Assembly: GCF_000280905.1 (NCBI RefSeq)
Contig: NZ_ALAP01000001.1
Span: 1 to 58,085, forward strand
Direction: 5' to 3'
DNA length: 58,085 nucleotides
Source of the DNA: Streptomyces sp. AA1529
GTDB taxonomy: Bacteria; Actinomycetota; Actinomycetes; Streptomycetales; Streptomycetaceae
Under the pieces are notes generated by a model. The model made no database searches. It saw only the letters and a program-made list of their open reading frames with translations, and had not been told where the DNA came from. Position 1 is the stretch's first letter, and every line of letters starts with the position of its first letter. Position numbers and translations under genes: made by a program. Below are positions 26,674 through 35,317 of the stretch, piece after piece.

Positions 26674-27329
26674 CGGCCGGCTGGCAGCCGCAGTCGCACC
26701 TTCCGCGTCCGGTCGGCGGTGCCGCCCGCCCCGGCGGGCGGCACCGGTGAACCCCTGCCGCCGTCCGTCTTCGTTCGGACGGAACGACGGAATAGGGAGA
26801 CGTTTCTTCAGGCGGGAACCGGCCACTCCCGGAGTATTCCGCCGCGCCCGGCGGTCGATTATCCGCTGGTCGCATTCCCTCCTTGTCCGGATTCCACCAC
26901 CGTTCGGATTCCGCGACACGGGCGGCGGGCATTCTGCCCCTCAGGACAGCACCGAGAGGATGCGCCCCCTGCCCAGGTCATGCGCCCCCGGCGCATCCGC
27001 TCCGTCCCCTCGGGGGGTTATTCGCCGCACCCCTTGCGGGTGCTGCCTCCGTGCGCACTGAATAGAAATCCGCCGAAGCACGCGGAAGGGCGGATGCTTC
27101 AGCGGAGCGCTCTCCGAAAAGCATGGAATGACGACACACCACCCCACAGAAAGGCGGATCCTCGGAGCGCGCACACCCGGCTGTTGGCCCGGCCGGGAGC
27201 CTTCCGGGCACCAGGTGCCCCCGGCCCGCTTGCACCGGACGGCCGGGGGCACCGCCACGAGGACACCCGCCCGGCCTCCCGCGCGACGCGCGCCGGGCTC
27301 CCGTCACCGGGGACACGGATTCGAGGCTG
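26674..27329. other. Non-coding region, 656 bp
   Basis: After two hairpins near 26718-26782, no gene is convincing. Open frames on both strands have the Arg/Pro/Ser composition of shadow translation. Local base composition between 26783 and 26940 is less GC-rich than the surrounding genes. An unannotated RNA cannot be excluded. Confidence 0.4.
26718..26745 (+). terminator. Strong hairpin terminator
   Basis: Perfect 13-bp stem: GGTGCCGCCCGCC, two bases, then GGCGGGCGGCACC. It lies 45 bp after the 56-residue gene. A second smaller hairpin, CCGTCCG...CGGACGG, is at 26761-26782. Confidence 0.65.
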
Positions 27330-27956
27330 TCAGCCGACGGCCGACCGGGATGCGTCGAGAGGGGAGCGGTGCCGATCCACGATCCCCTCGACGATTCTCA
27401 TCAGGCGGTCCCCCGCCCGATCGATGCTTCCGTTCTGCGTGCTGACCTGCGCGCCTTCGAGTACGAAGGTGATCTCGGCTGCGGCCTGCTCGGGGTCGGG
27501 CAGCCCGGCCTCGGCGCACAGGCCCACCAGCCTGCGGGTCTGGTGGGCCTTGTGCTCCTCGATCACTTGCCGCGCGGGATGAGAGCGGTCGGGCAGTTCG
27601 GCCAGGGAGTTGATGAACGGGCAGCCCCGGTGCGAGATGGCCGACAATCCTTCGGCGATGAAGCGGGCCAAGCCCATGATCTGCTCCCTGGGCCGGCCGG
27701 GATATTCCATCCGGACCCGGTCGAAGGCCGCCTGGTAGTCGGCGGCGACGATCCGCATCCACTCCGCGACCAGTGCGTCCTTGGTCTCGAAGTGCCGATA
27801 GATCGCCATTTTGGTGGTCGCGGCCTTCTCGGCGATCGCCTGGACACTCACCCGCCGGATTCCCTCGCTCTGGAAGAGCTCTTCCGCTGCGTCGAGGATG
27901 CGCTCGCGGGGCGGCAGTTTCGCCACCCTGCTCGGCCTGCTGGCGGTCGATGCCAT
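27330..27956 (-). CDS. TetR/AcrR-family transcriptional regulator
   Basis: Product of 208 residues. Helix-turn-helix at about residues 20-60 (ILDAAEELFQSEGIRRVSVQ, then AIAEKAATTKMAIYRHFETK). The C-terminal domain (GCPFINSLAELPDRSHPARQ) resembles regulators controlling small-molecule enzymes. The ATG at 27956 has GGAG upstream; 24 further codons upstream are rejected. Divergent from the amidase with a palindrome between. Confidence 0.9.
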   Translation of the reverse strand: MASTASRPSRVAKLPPRERILDAAEELFQSEGIRRVSVQAIAEKAATTKMAIYRHFETKDALVAEWMRIVAADYQAAFDRVRMEYPGRPREQIMGLARFIAEGLSAISHRGCPFINSLAELPDRSHPARQVIEEHKAHQTRRLVGLCAEAGLPDPEQAAAEITFVLEGAQVSTQNGSIDRAGDRLMRIVEGIVDRHRSPLDASRSAVG

Positions 27957-28029
27957 GGCTGCTCCGTGACGTCCGCTCGGGTGCGGGGCCTCTTGTCTCA
28001 TTGCTCCCACGGTACCACTTCGTCCCATG

Positions 28030-28047
28030 CGATACCGTTGGGTATCG
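28030..28047. promoter_or_regulatory. Candidate operator between tetR and amidase genes
   Basis: Perfect inverted repeat with arms CGATACC and GGTATCG separated by GTTG. It sits 42 bp before the amidase start and 74 bp from the TetR start. Typical form and position for a TetR operator. Confidence 0.6.
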
Positions 28048-28088
28048 TCAGGGACTCAGCAGTATTGTTCTTTCCGCTAGGAGTAAAA

Positions 28089-29540
28089 GTGAGAGCTGCC
28101 GAGTACGTGAACCATGACGCGGTCGGACTCGCGGAGCTGGTGGCCGAAGGGGAGGTGACCGCCGCCGAACTGCAAGCAGCCGCGCTCGAGGCCACGCAGG
28201 CGGTCGATCCGCAGGTCAACGCCGTCGTGGAGACCTGGCCGACCGACGACGAACCCAAGCCCGGCAGCACACCGCTGGCCGGGGTTCCTTTCCTGATCAA
28301 GGACATCGGAGCCGCCATGGCCGGGCGGCGCATGGAGCTGGGCAGCCGCCTTGCGGCGGGCCACGTCGCACGCGCCGACTCCTTCCTCGTGCTGCGGTTG
28401 CGTCGCGCCGGACTGGTGACGTTCGGACGTACCGCGACATCGGAGATGGCCTACAGCATCACGACAGAACCAGTGCTGTACGGCGCGACCCGTAACCCGT
28501 GGAACCTGGAGCGGAGCGCGGGCGGATCCAGCGGGGGCGCGGGCGCGGCCGTAGCCGCCGGAGTCGTACCGCTTGCCCACGGCACCGACGCCGCCGGCTC
28601 GCTCCGTGTCCCCGCCACCTACAACGGCCTCTTCGGGCTGAAGCCCACCCGCGGCCGAGTCTCCATGGGCCCCGACTTCGACGAGCTCTTCAGCGGCCTG
28701 GCCGTGCCCGGCAGCGTCAGCCGCACGGTCCGCGACAGTGCGGCCCTGCTCGACCAGATCAGCGGCCCGGAACCGGGTGACCCCTACTTCGCCCAGCGGC
28801 CGTCCCGGCCTTACACGGAAGAAGTCACCCGCCACCCGGGCCGGCTGCGGATCGGTGTCCTCAGCCAGGCATGGGGCGGACGCCGCACCACCGCACCGGT
28901 GGCCGACGCCCTCTCGCGTACCGCGGGTCTGCTCGAATCCCTCGGCCACCAGGTGGAGGAGGCCGAGGTCGGCCTGGGGGCCGACTGGGAGGAGTACGTC
29001 CTGGCCAACGCCCATCTGTTCACGGCGAACCTCGCGGCCACGGTCGACGAGTTGGCTGCCGCCTTCGGCCGGCCCATCGATTCCTCCACCCTCGAACCGG
29101 CGACCCTCGCCGGCTACCACTACGGGCAGCGGGTCAGCGGTACCCAGTTCGTCGCCGCTCTCACGATCCGAAACCGTGTCTCCCGCAGCCTGGCCCGGTA
29201 CTTCGACACCTACGACATCTTGCTCACCCCGACCGCGCCGGAGCTTCCCACGCCCCTGGGCGCCTATGCCGAGAGTGCGCGGACGCTGGACGGCCTCGGC
29301 TGGATCGACACCGTCTTCGACCGCTCTCCGTTCACCATGCCTTTCAACATGGCGGGCACGCCCGCCATGTCCGTGCCGCTGACGGCCGACGCGGAAACCG
29401 GGCTTCCGATCGGCATGCAGTTCGCCGCCGGATACGGCCTCGAAAGCCGCCTCTTCCGCCTCGCCGGCCAGTTGGAACAGGCAAGCCCGTGGTCGGCCCG
29501 AATCCCCACGGTGTGGGCAGGGAATCGCACGGGCCACTGA
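28089..29540 (+). CDS. Amidase-signature family hydrolase
   Basis: Product of 483 residues. The Ser-cisSer-Lys machinery is visible: Lys in VPFLIKDIG near residue 70, the cis-Ser in [14 protein letters not shown] near 147 and the nucleophile in [12 protein letters not shown] near 171. It hydrolyses amides; the substrate is unknown. The GTG start has AGGAG upstream. Probably repressed by the divergent TetR regulator through the palindrome at 28030. Confidence 0.9.
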   Translation: MRAAEYVNHDAVGLAELVAEGEVTAAELQAAALEATQAVDPQVNAVVETWPTDDEPKPGSTPLAGVPFLIKDIGAAMAGRRMELGSRLAAGHVARADSFLVLRLRRAGLVTFGRTATSEMAYSITTEPVLYGATRNPWNLERSAGGSSGGAGAAVAAGVVPLAHGTDAAGSLRVPATYNGLFGLKPTRGRVSMGPDFDELFSGLAVPGSVSRTVRDSAALLDQISGPEPGDPYFAQRPSRPYTEEVTRHPGRLRIGVLSQAWGGRRTTAPVADALSRTAGLLESLGHQVEEAEVGLGADWEEYVLANAHLFTANLAATVDELAAAFGRPIDSSTLEPATLAGYHYGQRVSGTQFVAALTIRNRVSRSLARYFDTYDILLTPTAPELPTPLGAYAESARTLDGLGWIDTVFDRSPFTMPFNMAGTPAMSVPLTADAETGLPIGMQFAAGYGLESRLFRLAGQLEQASPWSARIPTVWAGNRTGH

Positions 29541-29703
29541 GAAGCGCCCCTGCAACCGGGAACCGACGAGCCATGCGCTGAGCGAATGGGAGAAGTGCAT
29601 GCCGTCCTGGTACGGCGGGACCCCGCACACGGTCACACTGCGGGGTCCCGCACCACCCTCGCTTGTCGGCCCCACCTGCCGAATCCACGAAGGAGTCCCG
29701 CCC

Positions 29704-29952
29704 ATGTCCGCAGATTCGCACTCCAGCACACGCCGCGACGTCGAATTCGACGCGGACGGCACCACATTGCGCGGCTGGTTCCATCCGGCCCCTGACAGTG
29801 CCCCGACAGCCGCCGCCGTCATGGCGCACGGGTTCTCCCTGGTCAAAGAGGCCTACCTGACCGCTACCCGAGCGGTTCGTCGCCGCCGGGTTTGCGGCTT
29901 GCGGCTTGCGGCTTGCGGCTTGCGGCTTGCGGCGACTTCACCATCGACGTGA
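29704..29952 (+). pseudogene. Truncated alpha/beta hydrolase (DUF1100-like)
   Basis: Has a good AAGGAG ribosome site and a normal family N-terminus (RDVEFDADGTTLRGWFHPAP, then AAAVMAHGFSLVKEAYL). The next segment makes sense only if two single bases were lost: in shifted frame it reads ERFVAAGFAA. It then runs into a heptanucleotide repeat and stops. The oxyanion/nucleophile region is gone, so it is not functional. Confidence 0.8.
29892..29933 (+). repeat. Heptanucleotide microsatellite, six copies of TTGCGGC
   Basis: Six exact tandem copies, 42 bp, located exactly where the hydrolase pseudogene loses its family similarity. The unit is not a multiple of three, so copy-number change shifts the frame. 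Confidence 0.95.
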
Positions 29953-30060
29953 CCGGCGTCACATGACACGACGAACCTTCCGGTGAACTTTTCGCGGAGT
30001 GAGCGCATCACATCTTCCGTAAACCGCACATGCACCCCGATTGAGAGGGGAATACCCGAC

Positions 30061-30636
30061 ATGACTGAGCAGCACCGCAGCAGCACGGCACGCGGACGGG
30101 CGGCGAAGCGTTTCGGTGCCGCGAGTCTGGCCGTCGCAGCCGCCGCGGGACTCGGCCTCGCCGGTGCGGGAGCCGCCCAGGCACTCGGCGGCCAGGCGGC
30201 GAGCAGCGTGCCCACCTGCAGCACCTCGGGGCTGACCGCTTCCTTCGGGCAGAAGCTCGGCGGCGGGATGAACCACGAAGGGGTCGTCCTCAAGCTGAAG
30301 AACACCAGCGGTCACACCTGCAACCTGCGTGGATACCCTGGCCTCGGCCTGGAGGACTCCGGCCACCGGACGCTGAGCTCGTCCGTGCACTGGGGCGACT
30401 CCTGGTACGCGAAGGACCCCGGCAAGAAGACGATCGCACTGAAGGACGGCGCGAGCGTGGCGGCCGTGATCTCCTGGACGCACGCCAACACCGGGACACC
30501 CGACGCACGGGACGCGGCGTACCTCCAGGTGACGCCGCCGGCCAACACCACGCACAAGACGCTGAAGTTCCCCGCCTGGGTGGACAACGGCCGACTGGAG
30601 GTCACCGCGCTGGCCACCGACGTGCACGTCGGCTGA
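30061..30636 (+). CDS. Secreted DUF4232 protein
   Basis: Product of 191 residues. Signal peptide with a basic N-terminus (RGRAAKRFG), a long Ala/Gly/Leu core and a cleavage site near AQALGG. DUF4232 pattern follows: PTCSTSGLTASFG, LKNTSGHTCNLRGYPGLGL and AVISWTHANTG. Two Cys pairs likely form disulfides. Cell-envelope or extracellular protein of unknown role, common in Streptomyces. A perfect hairpin follows the gene. Confidence 0.85.
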   Translation: MTEQHRSSTARGRAAKRFGAASLAVAAAAGLGLAGAGAAQALGGQAASSVPTCSTSGLTASFGQKLGGGMNHEGVVLKLKNTSGHTCNLRGYPGLGLEDSGHRTLSSSVHWGDSWYAKDPGKKTIALKDGASVAAVISWTHANTGTPDARDAAYLQVTPPANTTHKTLKFPAWVDNGRLEVTALATDVHVG

Positions 30637-30659
30637 GCGCGTTCCCGAACTGCCCGCAC

Positions 30660-30689
30660 GAGGCGCTGTCCCACGCCGGACAGCGCCTC
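30660..30689 (+). terminator. Hairpin terminator after the DUF4232 gene
   Basis: Perfect 12-bp stem, GAGGCGCTGTCC and GGACAGCGCCTC, with a six-base loop. It starts 24 bases after the stop. The ECF sigma gene ends 141 bp further on the opposite strand. Confidence 0.75.
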
Positions 30690-30829
30690 GGCGTGCATCT
30701 GTGCATCTGCGCCCGCCCGCGACGGGCCCCCTCCAGGGGCCGTCGGGCCGTCCGGCCGTCCGGCGCCGGCTCCGCGTCCGGCGCCGGACGGCACATCGGG
30801 GACGGATGCCCCCGCACCCCGACCACCGG

Positions 30830-31399
30830 CTACTTCGCCGAGACCGTGGGCTTCCCGGCCACCGGCCCCGGAACATCCAGGGCCAGCCGCAGCTTCCGCA
30901 CCGCGTGATGGAGACGGGACTTCACCGTGCCCGGGGGTATGCCGAGCACACGGGAAACCTCACGGGTCGACCTGCCGGTGTAGTACGTCTCCCACAGCAC
31001 CTCGCGATGTGCCTGCGACAGCGTCCGGAACGCCTCCACCAGGACCAGTGAGGAGAGCACCTGGTCGACATCGTCGGCCTCGGAGAGCACGTCCTCCAGC
31101 CAGGCGGCGCCGTCGACCTCCTTGGGGCGGGCCCGGCGCAGGCGGTAGTCGTCGATGACGAGATTGCGCGCCACCTTGAACAGCCAGGGACGCAGATCCT
31201 GCCCCGAGCCGACGAGCCGCTGATTGCGCCAGCAGCGCAGCAGCGTCTCCTGGACGACGTCCTCGGCCCGCTGCACGTCACCCCCGAGGAACTGGAGCAC
31301 ATAACCCTGTAACGGCCGAGCGTGCTGCTCGTAGAGCGAGCGCATCGCCCGCTCACCGGCGCTGTCGGCGCCCTCGGATCCCAAGACGATCCAACTCAC
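30830..31399 (-). CDS. ECF-type RNA polymerase sigma factor
   Basis: Product of 189 residues. Region 2 (HARPLQGYVLQFLGGDVQRA, then EDVVQETLLRCWRN) and region 4 (TREVSRVLGIPPGTVKSRLH) are clear. The GTG at 31399 has AGGGG eight bases upstream and gives the usual ECF length; two ATGs 18 and 21 bases further upstream are possible. No anti-sigma gene adjoins it. Convergent with the DUF4232 gene. Confidence 0.9.
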   Translation of the reverse strand: MSWIVLGSEGADSAGERAMRSLYEQHARPLQGYVLQFLGGDVQRAEDVVQETLLRCWRNQRLVGSGQDLRPWLFKVARNLVIDDYRLRRARPKEVDGAAWLEDVLSEADDVDQVLSSLVLVEAFRTLSQAHREVLWETYYTGRSTREVSRVLGIPPGTVKSRLHHAVRKLRLALDVPGPVAGKPTVSAK

Positions 31400-31844
31400 G
31401 GTTCCAACCCCTCGCATCATGCCGCCGACAACGGCGGACCGGCACCGGGACACGCACAGCGGCCCCCTCACGAGGCAGAGAGTCGCGAGGGAGGATCCAC
31501 ATGCCGTTGACGGCCGTTCACTCTTCCGCGAAAAGCGCACAGAGAACTACAAACTGGACACGGCCTGTCTTTTCCCGATAAACAAGTGTCTTCCGCGCTT
31601 TACATGGCATTAGATGCGCGCCCTGCGGCGAAAGTTCACGACGGATCGAAGGGATTTCGTGAGTCGGTCACCGGCATCGGGAGCCGGCTCGCCCCCGAGG
31701 GACGGCCCTCGCCGTCAATCGGATGTTGATGTCGCTGGTCAACGGCCTCCCTCGGAGCTGTTCTGAGCCGCGTGCCGCTCCCGGAACGCCGCTTCCTCTC
31801 CCGCCGGGGGCGTGTCGGAGTCCGGTCCACGTCGACGGGGACCG
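31400..31844. other. Intergenic region upstream of the sigma-factor gene
   Basis: 445 bp. Contains a stretch of lower GC at 31540-31620 that probably holds the sigma-gene promoter. No gene and no clear ECF-type consensus recognised. Confidence 0.4.
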
Positions 31845-32945
31845 TCAGAGTTGCCCGCCCGCAGGCTCCGCCAACGCGTCCATCCGCAGCCGCACATGGC
31901 GCGGCAGCGTCGTGTCGTCGGCCGCCGGCCCGTCCTGCGCCGCCAGCAGTGACCATGCGGAGAGCAGCGCCTGACCACGCGTCAGCACCTTCCCGGGGTC
32001 GGCGAGCAGATACCAGTTGCCGACCGCGCGCCGCAGATACCCGTACGCACGGTGGTCGCCCTGCTGATGGCAGATCCGGGCGAGCTCCAGATAGACCTCC
32101 GTCGCCTTCCCGTAGTTGCCGCCCTGACGGGCGACGAACGCCTCCAGATCACGGGCCTCCAGGGCGTAGGGGTGCTCCTCGCCGTAGCTGCGCACCGCGT
32201 GCTCCCGCAGCCGGAACGCGAGCACCATCGCGCGCTGCGCCTCGCCTTGCGCCGCGGCCCGGTTGATGTGGGACACCGCCTCGGCCAGCTCGCCGGGCAC
32301 CGCCGGTCCGGTGGACCCGGCCGGGTCGGACCCGCCCGCCGGGTCGGACCCGCCCGCCGGGTCGGACCCGGGCACGTCCGTCCGGGCGGCAGGCGGTGCG
32401 GGCTCCCGGAATCCGGGCGTCCGGGACGCGGGAGTGCGGGACGCGGCCACCTCCTCGGGCTCGGGCTCGGCTCCCGCGGACACGGGTGTCCCGCCGCCGG
32501 ACTCCTCGACGCCCGACGGCCCGGGCGCCGGTGGGCCGGGCTCGGGCGGGGGCGCCGCTTCGAACCCGCCCTGCTCCGCCTCCGGTCCGGACCGCGGCGG
32601 ACCCGGCGTGGGCGGCTCCTCGGCAGTGACCTCCGCCTGCGGCTCCACCAGTTGGCTCGAACCGTCCGGAGCAACCCGGATATGGGTCGCATATCCGCCT
32701 TCCCGCAGATCGAGAACGGTCGCCTCGACCGGCTCGCCGCGCTCCTGGGCCGCACGGTGTATGGCGTCGAGGACCGCGACGTGGACCTCCTCCCCACTCG
32801 CCACCGGCAGGCGCTCCCCGTTGAGCGCCACGCTGCCGTTGCGGGCGATGAGGGCCTCGAAGCGGTCCGCGAGGAGCGGAGGAGCAGTGTCGCCGACCGG
32901 TTCCGAGCGGTGACCGTGCGCCGGACCGTCGGGGGTGTCGAGCAT
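31845..32945 (-). CDS. Cluster 1: shared-N-domain protein with TPR-like C-terminus
   Basis: Product of 366 residues. The N-terminal ~80 residues form a small alpha/beta domain (DRFEALIARNGSVALNGERL; VAPDGSSQLVEPQ) also found in the proteins at 47678 and 57557. A Pro/Glu/Ser-rich middle follows, with SDPAGG repeats. The helical C-terminus resembles TPR (SYGEEHPYALEARDLEAFVA, KATEVYLELARICHQQGDHR). ATG at 32945; a GTG at 32954 overlapping the upstream stop is an alternative. Likely cytoplasmic scaffold or regulator of cluster 1; this is inference. Confidence 0.75.
   Translation of the reverse strand: MLDTPDGPAHGHRSEPVGDTAPPLLADRFEALIARNGSVALNGERLPVASGEEVHVAVLDAIHRAAQERGEPVEATVLDLREGGYATHIRVAPDGSSQLVEPQAEVTAEEPPTPGPPRSGPEAEQGGFEAAPPPEPGPPAPGPSGVEESGGGTPVSAGAEPEPEEVAASRTPASRTPGFREPAPPAARTDVPGSDPAGGSDPAGGSDPAGSTGPAVPGELAEAVSHINRAAAQGEAQRAMVLAFRLREHAVRSYGEEHPYALEARDLEAFVARQGGNYGKATEVYLELARICHQQGDHRAYGYLRRAVGNWYLLADPGKVLTRGQALLSAWSLLAAQDGPAADDTTLPRHVRLRMDALAEPAGGQL
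32319..32373 (-). repeat. In-gene 18-bp tandem repeat (SDPAGG)
   Basis: About three copies of an 18-bp unit encoding Ser-Asp-Pro-Ala-Gly-Gly in the linker of the cluster 1 shared-domain protein. Confidence 0.85.
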
Positions 32946-32950
32946 GCGGC

Positions 32951-33775
32951 TCACTCTCCGCTCTGATCGGGGTCGGGGGACGGGGAATCGGAGGACGACG
33001 CGTCGGGGACGTCGTAGTCGGGGAATTCGGAGGGCGCGACGGAGCCGCCGATTCCCTCGAACCGCGGGAAGAGGGACCGGACGGTGATGACATAGCTCTG
33101 GGCCGGGCCGGACTCGGGAAGACCCTCGGCGTCCTGCACCGCCTCCAGCCCGACGTCGTAGGCGGCGAGGGCGAGGTCGAGAACGCTCTGCCCCTCGGGA
33201 GCCCGGCCGCTGTCGACAAGCGGTTCGACCTTCTCGGCCAGCGAACACATGTAGCGCCCCTGCGCCATGATCGAGTCCTCTGGGTCGGTCGCCGACGTCT
33301 CGTCGTTGTCGTCCTCGTCCTCGCCGAACTCCTCGAACTTGTCCGGCGGAAGCTGCGAAATGCCCTTCTCGCCGTCGGGACCGAGCATGTCCTTGTTGAA
33401 CGACGACTCGTGCTCGATCTGCGCCGCGATGACGACCGGACCGATGGCGTCGCAGATGTCGCCGGCGTCCTGGATGGTCTCGAGCAGGTCCTCGGGGACG
33501 GTCTTCTCGTCCAACTCGCCCTTGCCGTCGCCCTGGACCGACTCGGACACCTTGTCGGTGTCGATGTCCGAGGGCGAGACGTCATCGCCCCCTCCGCCAC
33601 CGCCGAAGAACAGGATGAGGGCGATGATGGGCGCGAAGAGGACGCCGAGCCCGCCGAAGATGATCAGCACGACGATCAGGCCGGCCGCCGCGGCCGGCAG
33701 CGTCATGCATCCGCAGCCCGTTCCGACCAGGCCGATCATCGTCGCCTTGCCGGCCTTTCCCTCGTTCTCGCTCAC
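32951..33775 (-). CDS. Cluster 1: membrane-anchored lytic-transglycosylase-like protein (VirB1 role)
   Basis: Product of 274 residues. Hydrophobic Gly-rich segments at about residues 13-60 anchor it. The SLT-like domain then shows VIAAQIEHESSFNKDMLGPD (catalytic Glu in place), GISQLPPDKF and YMCSLAEKV. The usual AAYNAG motif reads AAYDVGLEAV. C-terminus is acidic and Pro/Ser-rich. Would open peptidoglycan for a secretion channel. GTG start at 33775. Divergent from the cluster 1 operon; coupled to the shared-N-domain gene. Confidence 0.8.
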   Translation of the reverse strand: MSENEGKAGKATMIGLVGTGCGCMTLPAAAAGLIVVLIIFGGLGVLFAPIIALILFFGGGGGGDDVSPSDIDTDKVSESVQGDGKGELDEKTVPEDLLETIQDAGDICDAIGPVVIAAQIEHESSFNKDMLGPDGEKGISQLPPDKFEEFGEDEDDNDETSATDPEDSIMAQGRYMCSLAEKVEPLVDSGRAPEGQSVLDLALAAYDVGLEAVQDAEGLPESGPAQSYVITVRSLFPRFEGIGGSVAPSEFPDYDVPDASSSDSPSPDPDQSGE

Positions 33776-34017
33776 GGACCGACCACCCGTCCCCTCCTCT
33801 CCTCTCTCCTCACCGAACGTCGCCGCGTTGCCCGAGAACGTGAACCGCTTCCGCCGAAGTCCCGTTGTGGCTCTCCGACGGAGGGCAACGCGCTTGCAGA
33901 TCGGAACGGGCAGGGCGACGAATCGGTTCAATTCGTCTTCCCGCCGCCCACGGGCCGGTCGCAGGAGAGCGGCAGCGCAGGAATCCACGAGTCGTAGGAG
34001 AGGAGGCTGAACACGCG

Positions 34018-34962
34018 ATGAGCGTCCCCCCACCGGCGTCGGCCGGCCGGGCGTCCGCCGGCCCGCACATGTGGGTACGCGGGCCGACGGAGCCTCAGGC
34101 GGCCACGGAGGAGCGGGAGCCGCCCGTTCAGGAAGAGCCGTCGGCGAATCCGGCGACCCAGGCGAACCCGGCGGCTCCGGAAGCCGCGGGGCCCGTACCG
34201 GACGCCGCGGCGCACCCGGCCGATCCGGCCGCAGCCCTCCGGGGGCGTGCCGTACCGGCGGGGCAGCAGCCGGCCCCGGCCGCTGCCCCGCCGGTGGCGG
34301 CTCCGGCCACACCGGCGGCACCGCTGCCGGGTCCGGGCACCGCGGCAGCACCGTCGGCCGCACCGGCTGCGCCCCCCTCGGTCCCACGCGGCCAGGGCGC
34401 CGTTGCCGTCGATCCGGCGGACCGGGCGGCCGGGCCGCCCGCGGCGGCCGGCCCGGCCGCCGCACCCGCGAGCCGGTCACCGCACCCTCCGGCGTCCGGA
34501 GGGCCGACCGCGTACGGCGGCGGTCCGGTCAGCTGGGTCGGTGCCCACGGCGGCGCCGGAAGCACCACGCTCGCCGACCTGGTGGGCGGGCTCGACCTGG
34601 GACGCCGATGGCCCGATCCGTCCCGGGGCGAGTCCGGCCGGGTGCTCCTGGTGGCGCGGACCCATGCATCGGGGCTGCGGTCCGCTTCGCGGGCACTGGA
34701 AGCGCTGCACTCGGGAGAGTGCCCGGCGGGGCTGGACCTGCTCGCCGTGGTCCTCGTCGCCGACGCACCCGGGCGGCTGCCCTTCCACCTCGCGCAGCGC
34801 GTCCGCGTCCTGCGCTCCGTCGCCGACGTCCACCGGGTGCCCTGGGTCCCGGCGTGGCGGGGGGAGATGCGGACCGGAGCCGCACCGAAGACCGTCCGCA
34901 TGCTCGCCGAGCTGGCAGGAACTCAGCTCGCCCACCCCAAGAAGCGGGAGAAGACACGGTGA
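34018..34962 (+). CDS. Cluster 1: DUF6668-like protein with degenerate P-loop
   Basis: Product of 314 residues. A long Pro/Ala-rich N-terminus (~165 residues) precedes a ParA/MinD-like domain with the deviant nucleotide-binding loop GAHGGAGSTTLADLV, then GRVLLVARTHASGLRSASRA and LDLLAVVLVADAPGRLP. No Lys in the P-loop (STT instead of KT), so ATPase activity is doubtful. Its counterpart in cluster 2 is at 55040. First plus-strand gene of the cluster. DUF6668 assignment is from memory. Confidence 0.72.
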   Translation: MSVPPPASAGRASAGPHMWVRGPTEPQAATEEREPPVQEEPSANPATQANPAAPEAAGPVPDAAAHPADPAAALRGRAVPAGQQPAPAAAPPVAAPATPAAPLPGPGTAAAPSAAPAAPPSVPRGQGAVAVDPADRAAGPPAAAGPAAAPASRSPHPPASGGPTAYGGGPVSWVGAHGGAGSTTLADLVGGLDLGRRWPDPSRGESGRVLLVARTHASGLRSASRALEALHSGECPAGLDLLAVVLVADAPGRLPFHLAQRVRVLRSVADVHRVPWVPAWRGEMRTGAAPKTVRMLAELAGTQLAHPKKREKTR

Positions 34963-35243
34963 CCGCCATGAGCCAGATGCCTCAACTGCTGGCCGACGAA
35001 CTCGCCCCCTACAAGCCGGGCGGCCACGCCAATCAGATCCTCAGCTGGCTGGCCTGGTTCGCGTCGGGGGCAGGCGTGCTCGGAATCATCGTCGTGGGCA
35101 CCCAGATGTCCCTCCAGCTGCGGCGTGGCGAGATGGGCGAAGGGGCCACGCATTTCCGCGGGTTCTTCATCGTGCTCATCGCCTCGGTCATCGCCACGAC
35201 GGCCGCGCCGCTCGTGCAGTGGTTCGGCCCGCTGACCCCCTGA
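34959..35243 (+). CDS. Cluster 1: small two-helix membrane protein, copy 1 (VirB2-like topology)
   Basis: Product of 94 residues from a GTG overlapping the upstream stop (GTGA), with GGAG eight bases before it; ATG at 34968 is an alternative. Two membrane helices (LAWFASGAGVLGIIVVG and FFIVLIASVIATTAAPLV) flank a basic loop LQLRRGEMGEG. Shares the AGVLGI...M...L-RGE pattern with the next gene, so these are tandem duplicates. Topology and position fit VirB2/TrbC-type pilin or channel proteins, not proven. Confidence 0.7.
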   Translation: MTAMSQMPQLLADELAPYKPGGHANQILSWLAWFASGAGVLGIIVVGTQMSLQLRRGEMGEGATHFRGFFIVLIASVIATTAAPLVQWFGPLTP

Positions 35244-35317
35244 AAGACAGCCGGGCCCGCCGGCTGCGGCATCGCGCCGCACACACGTCCCAGTCGACAC
35301 ACTTCGCAGGAGAACCG

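Noticed and set aside
24401..26932. 843-codon minus-strand frame opposite the polysaccharide lyase
   Set aside because: Antisense shadow with His/Arg/Gly-rich composition.
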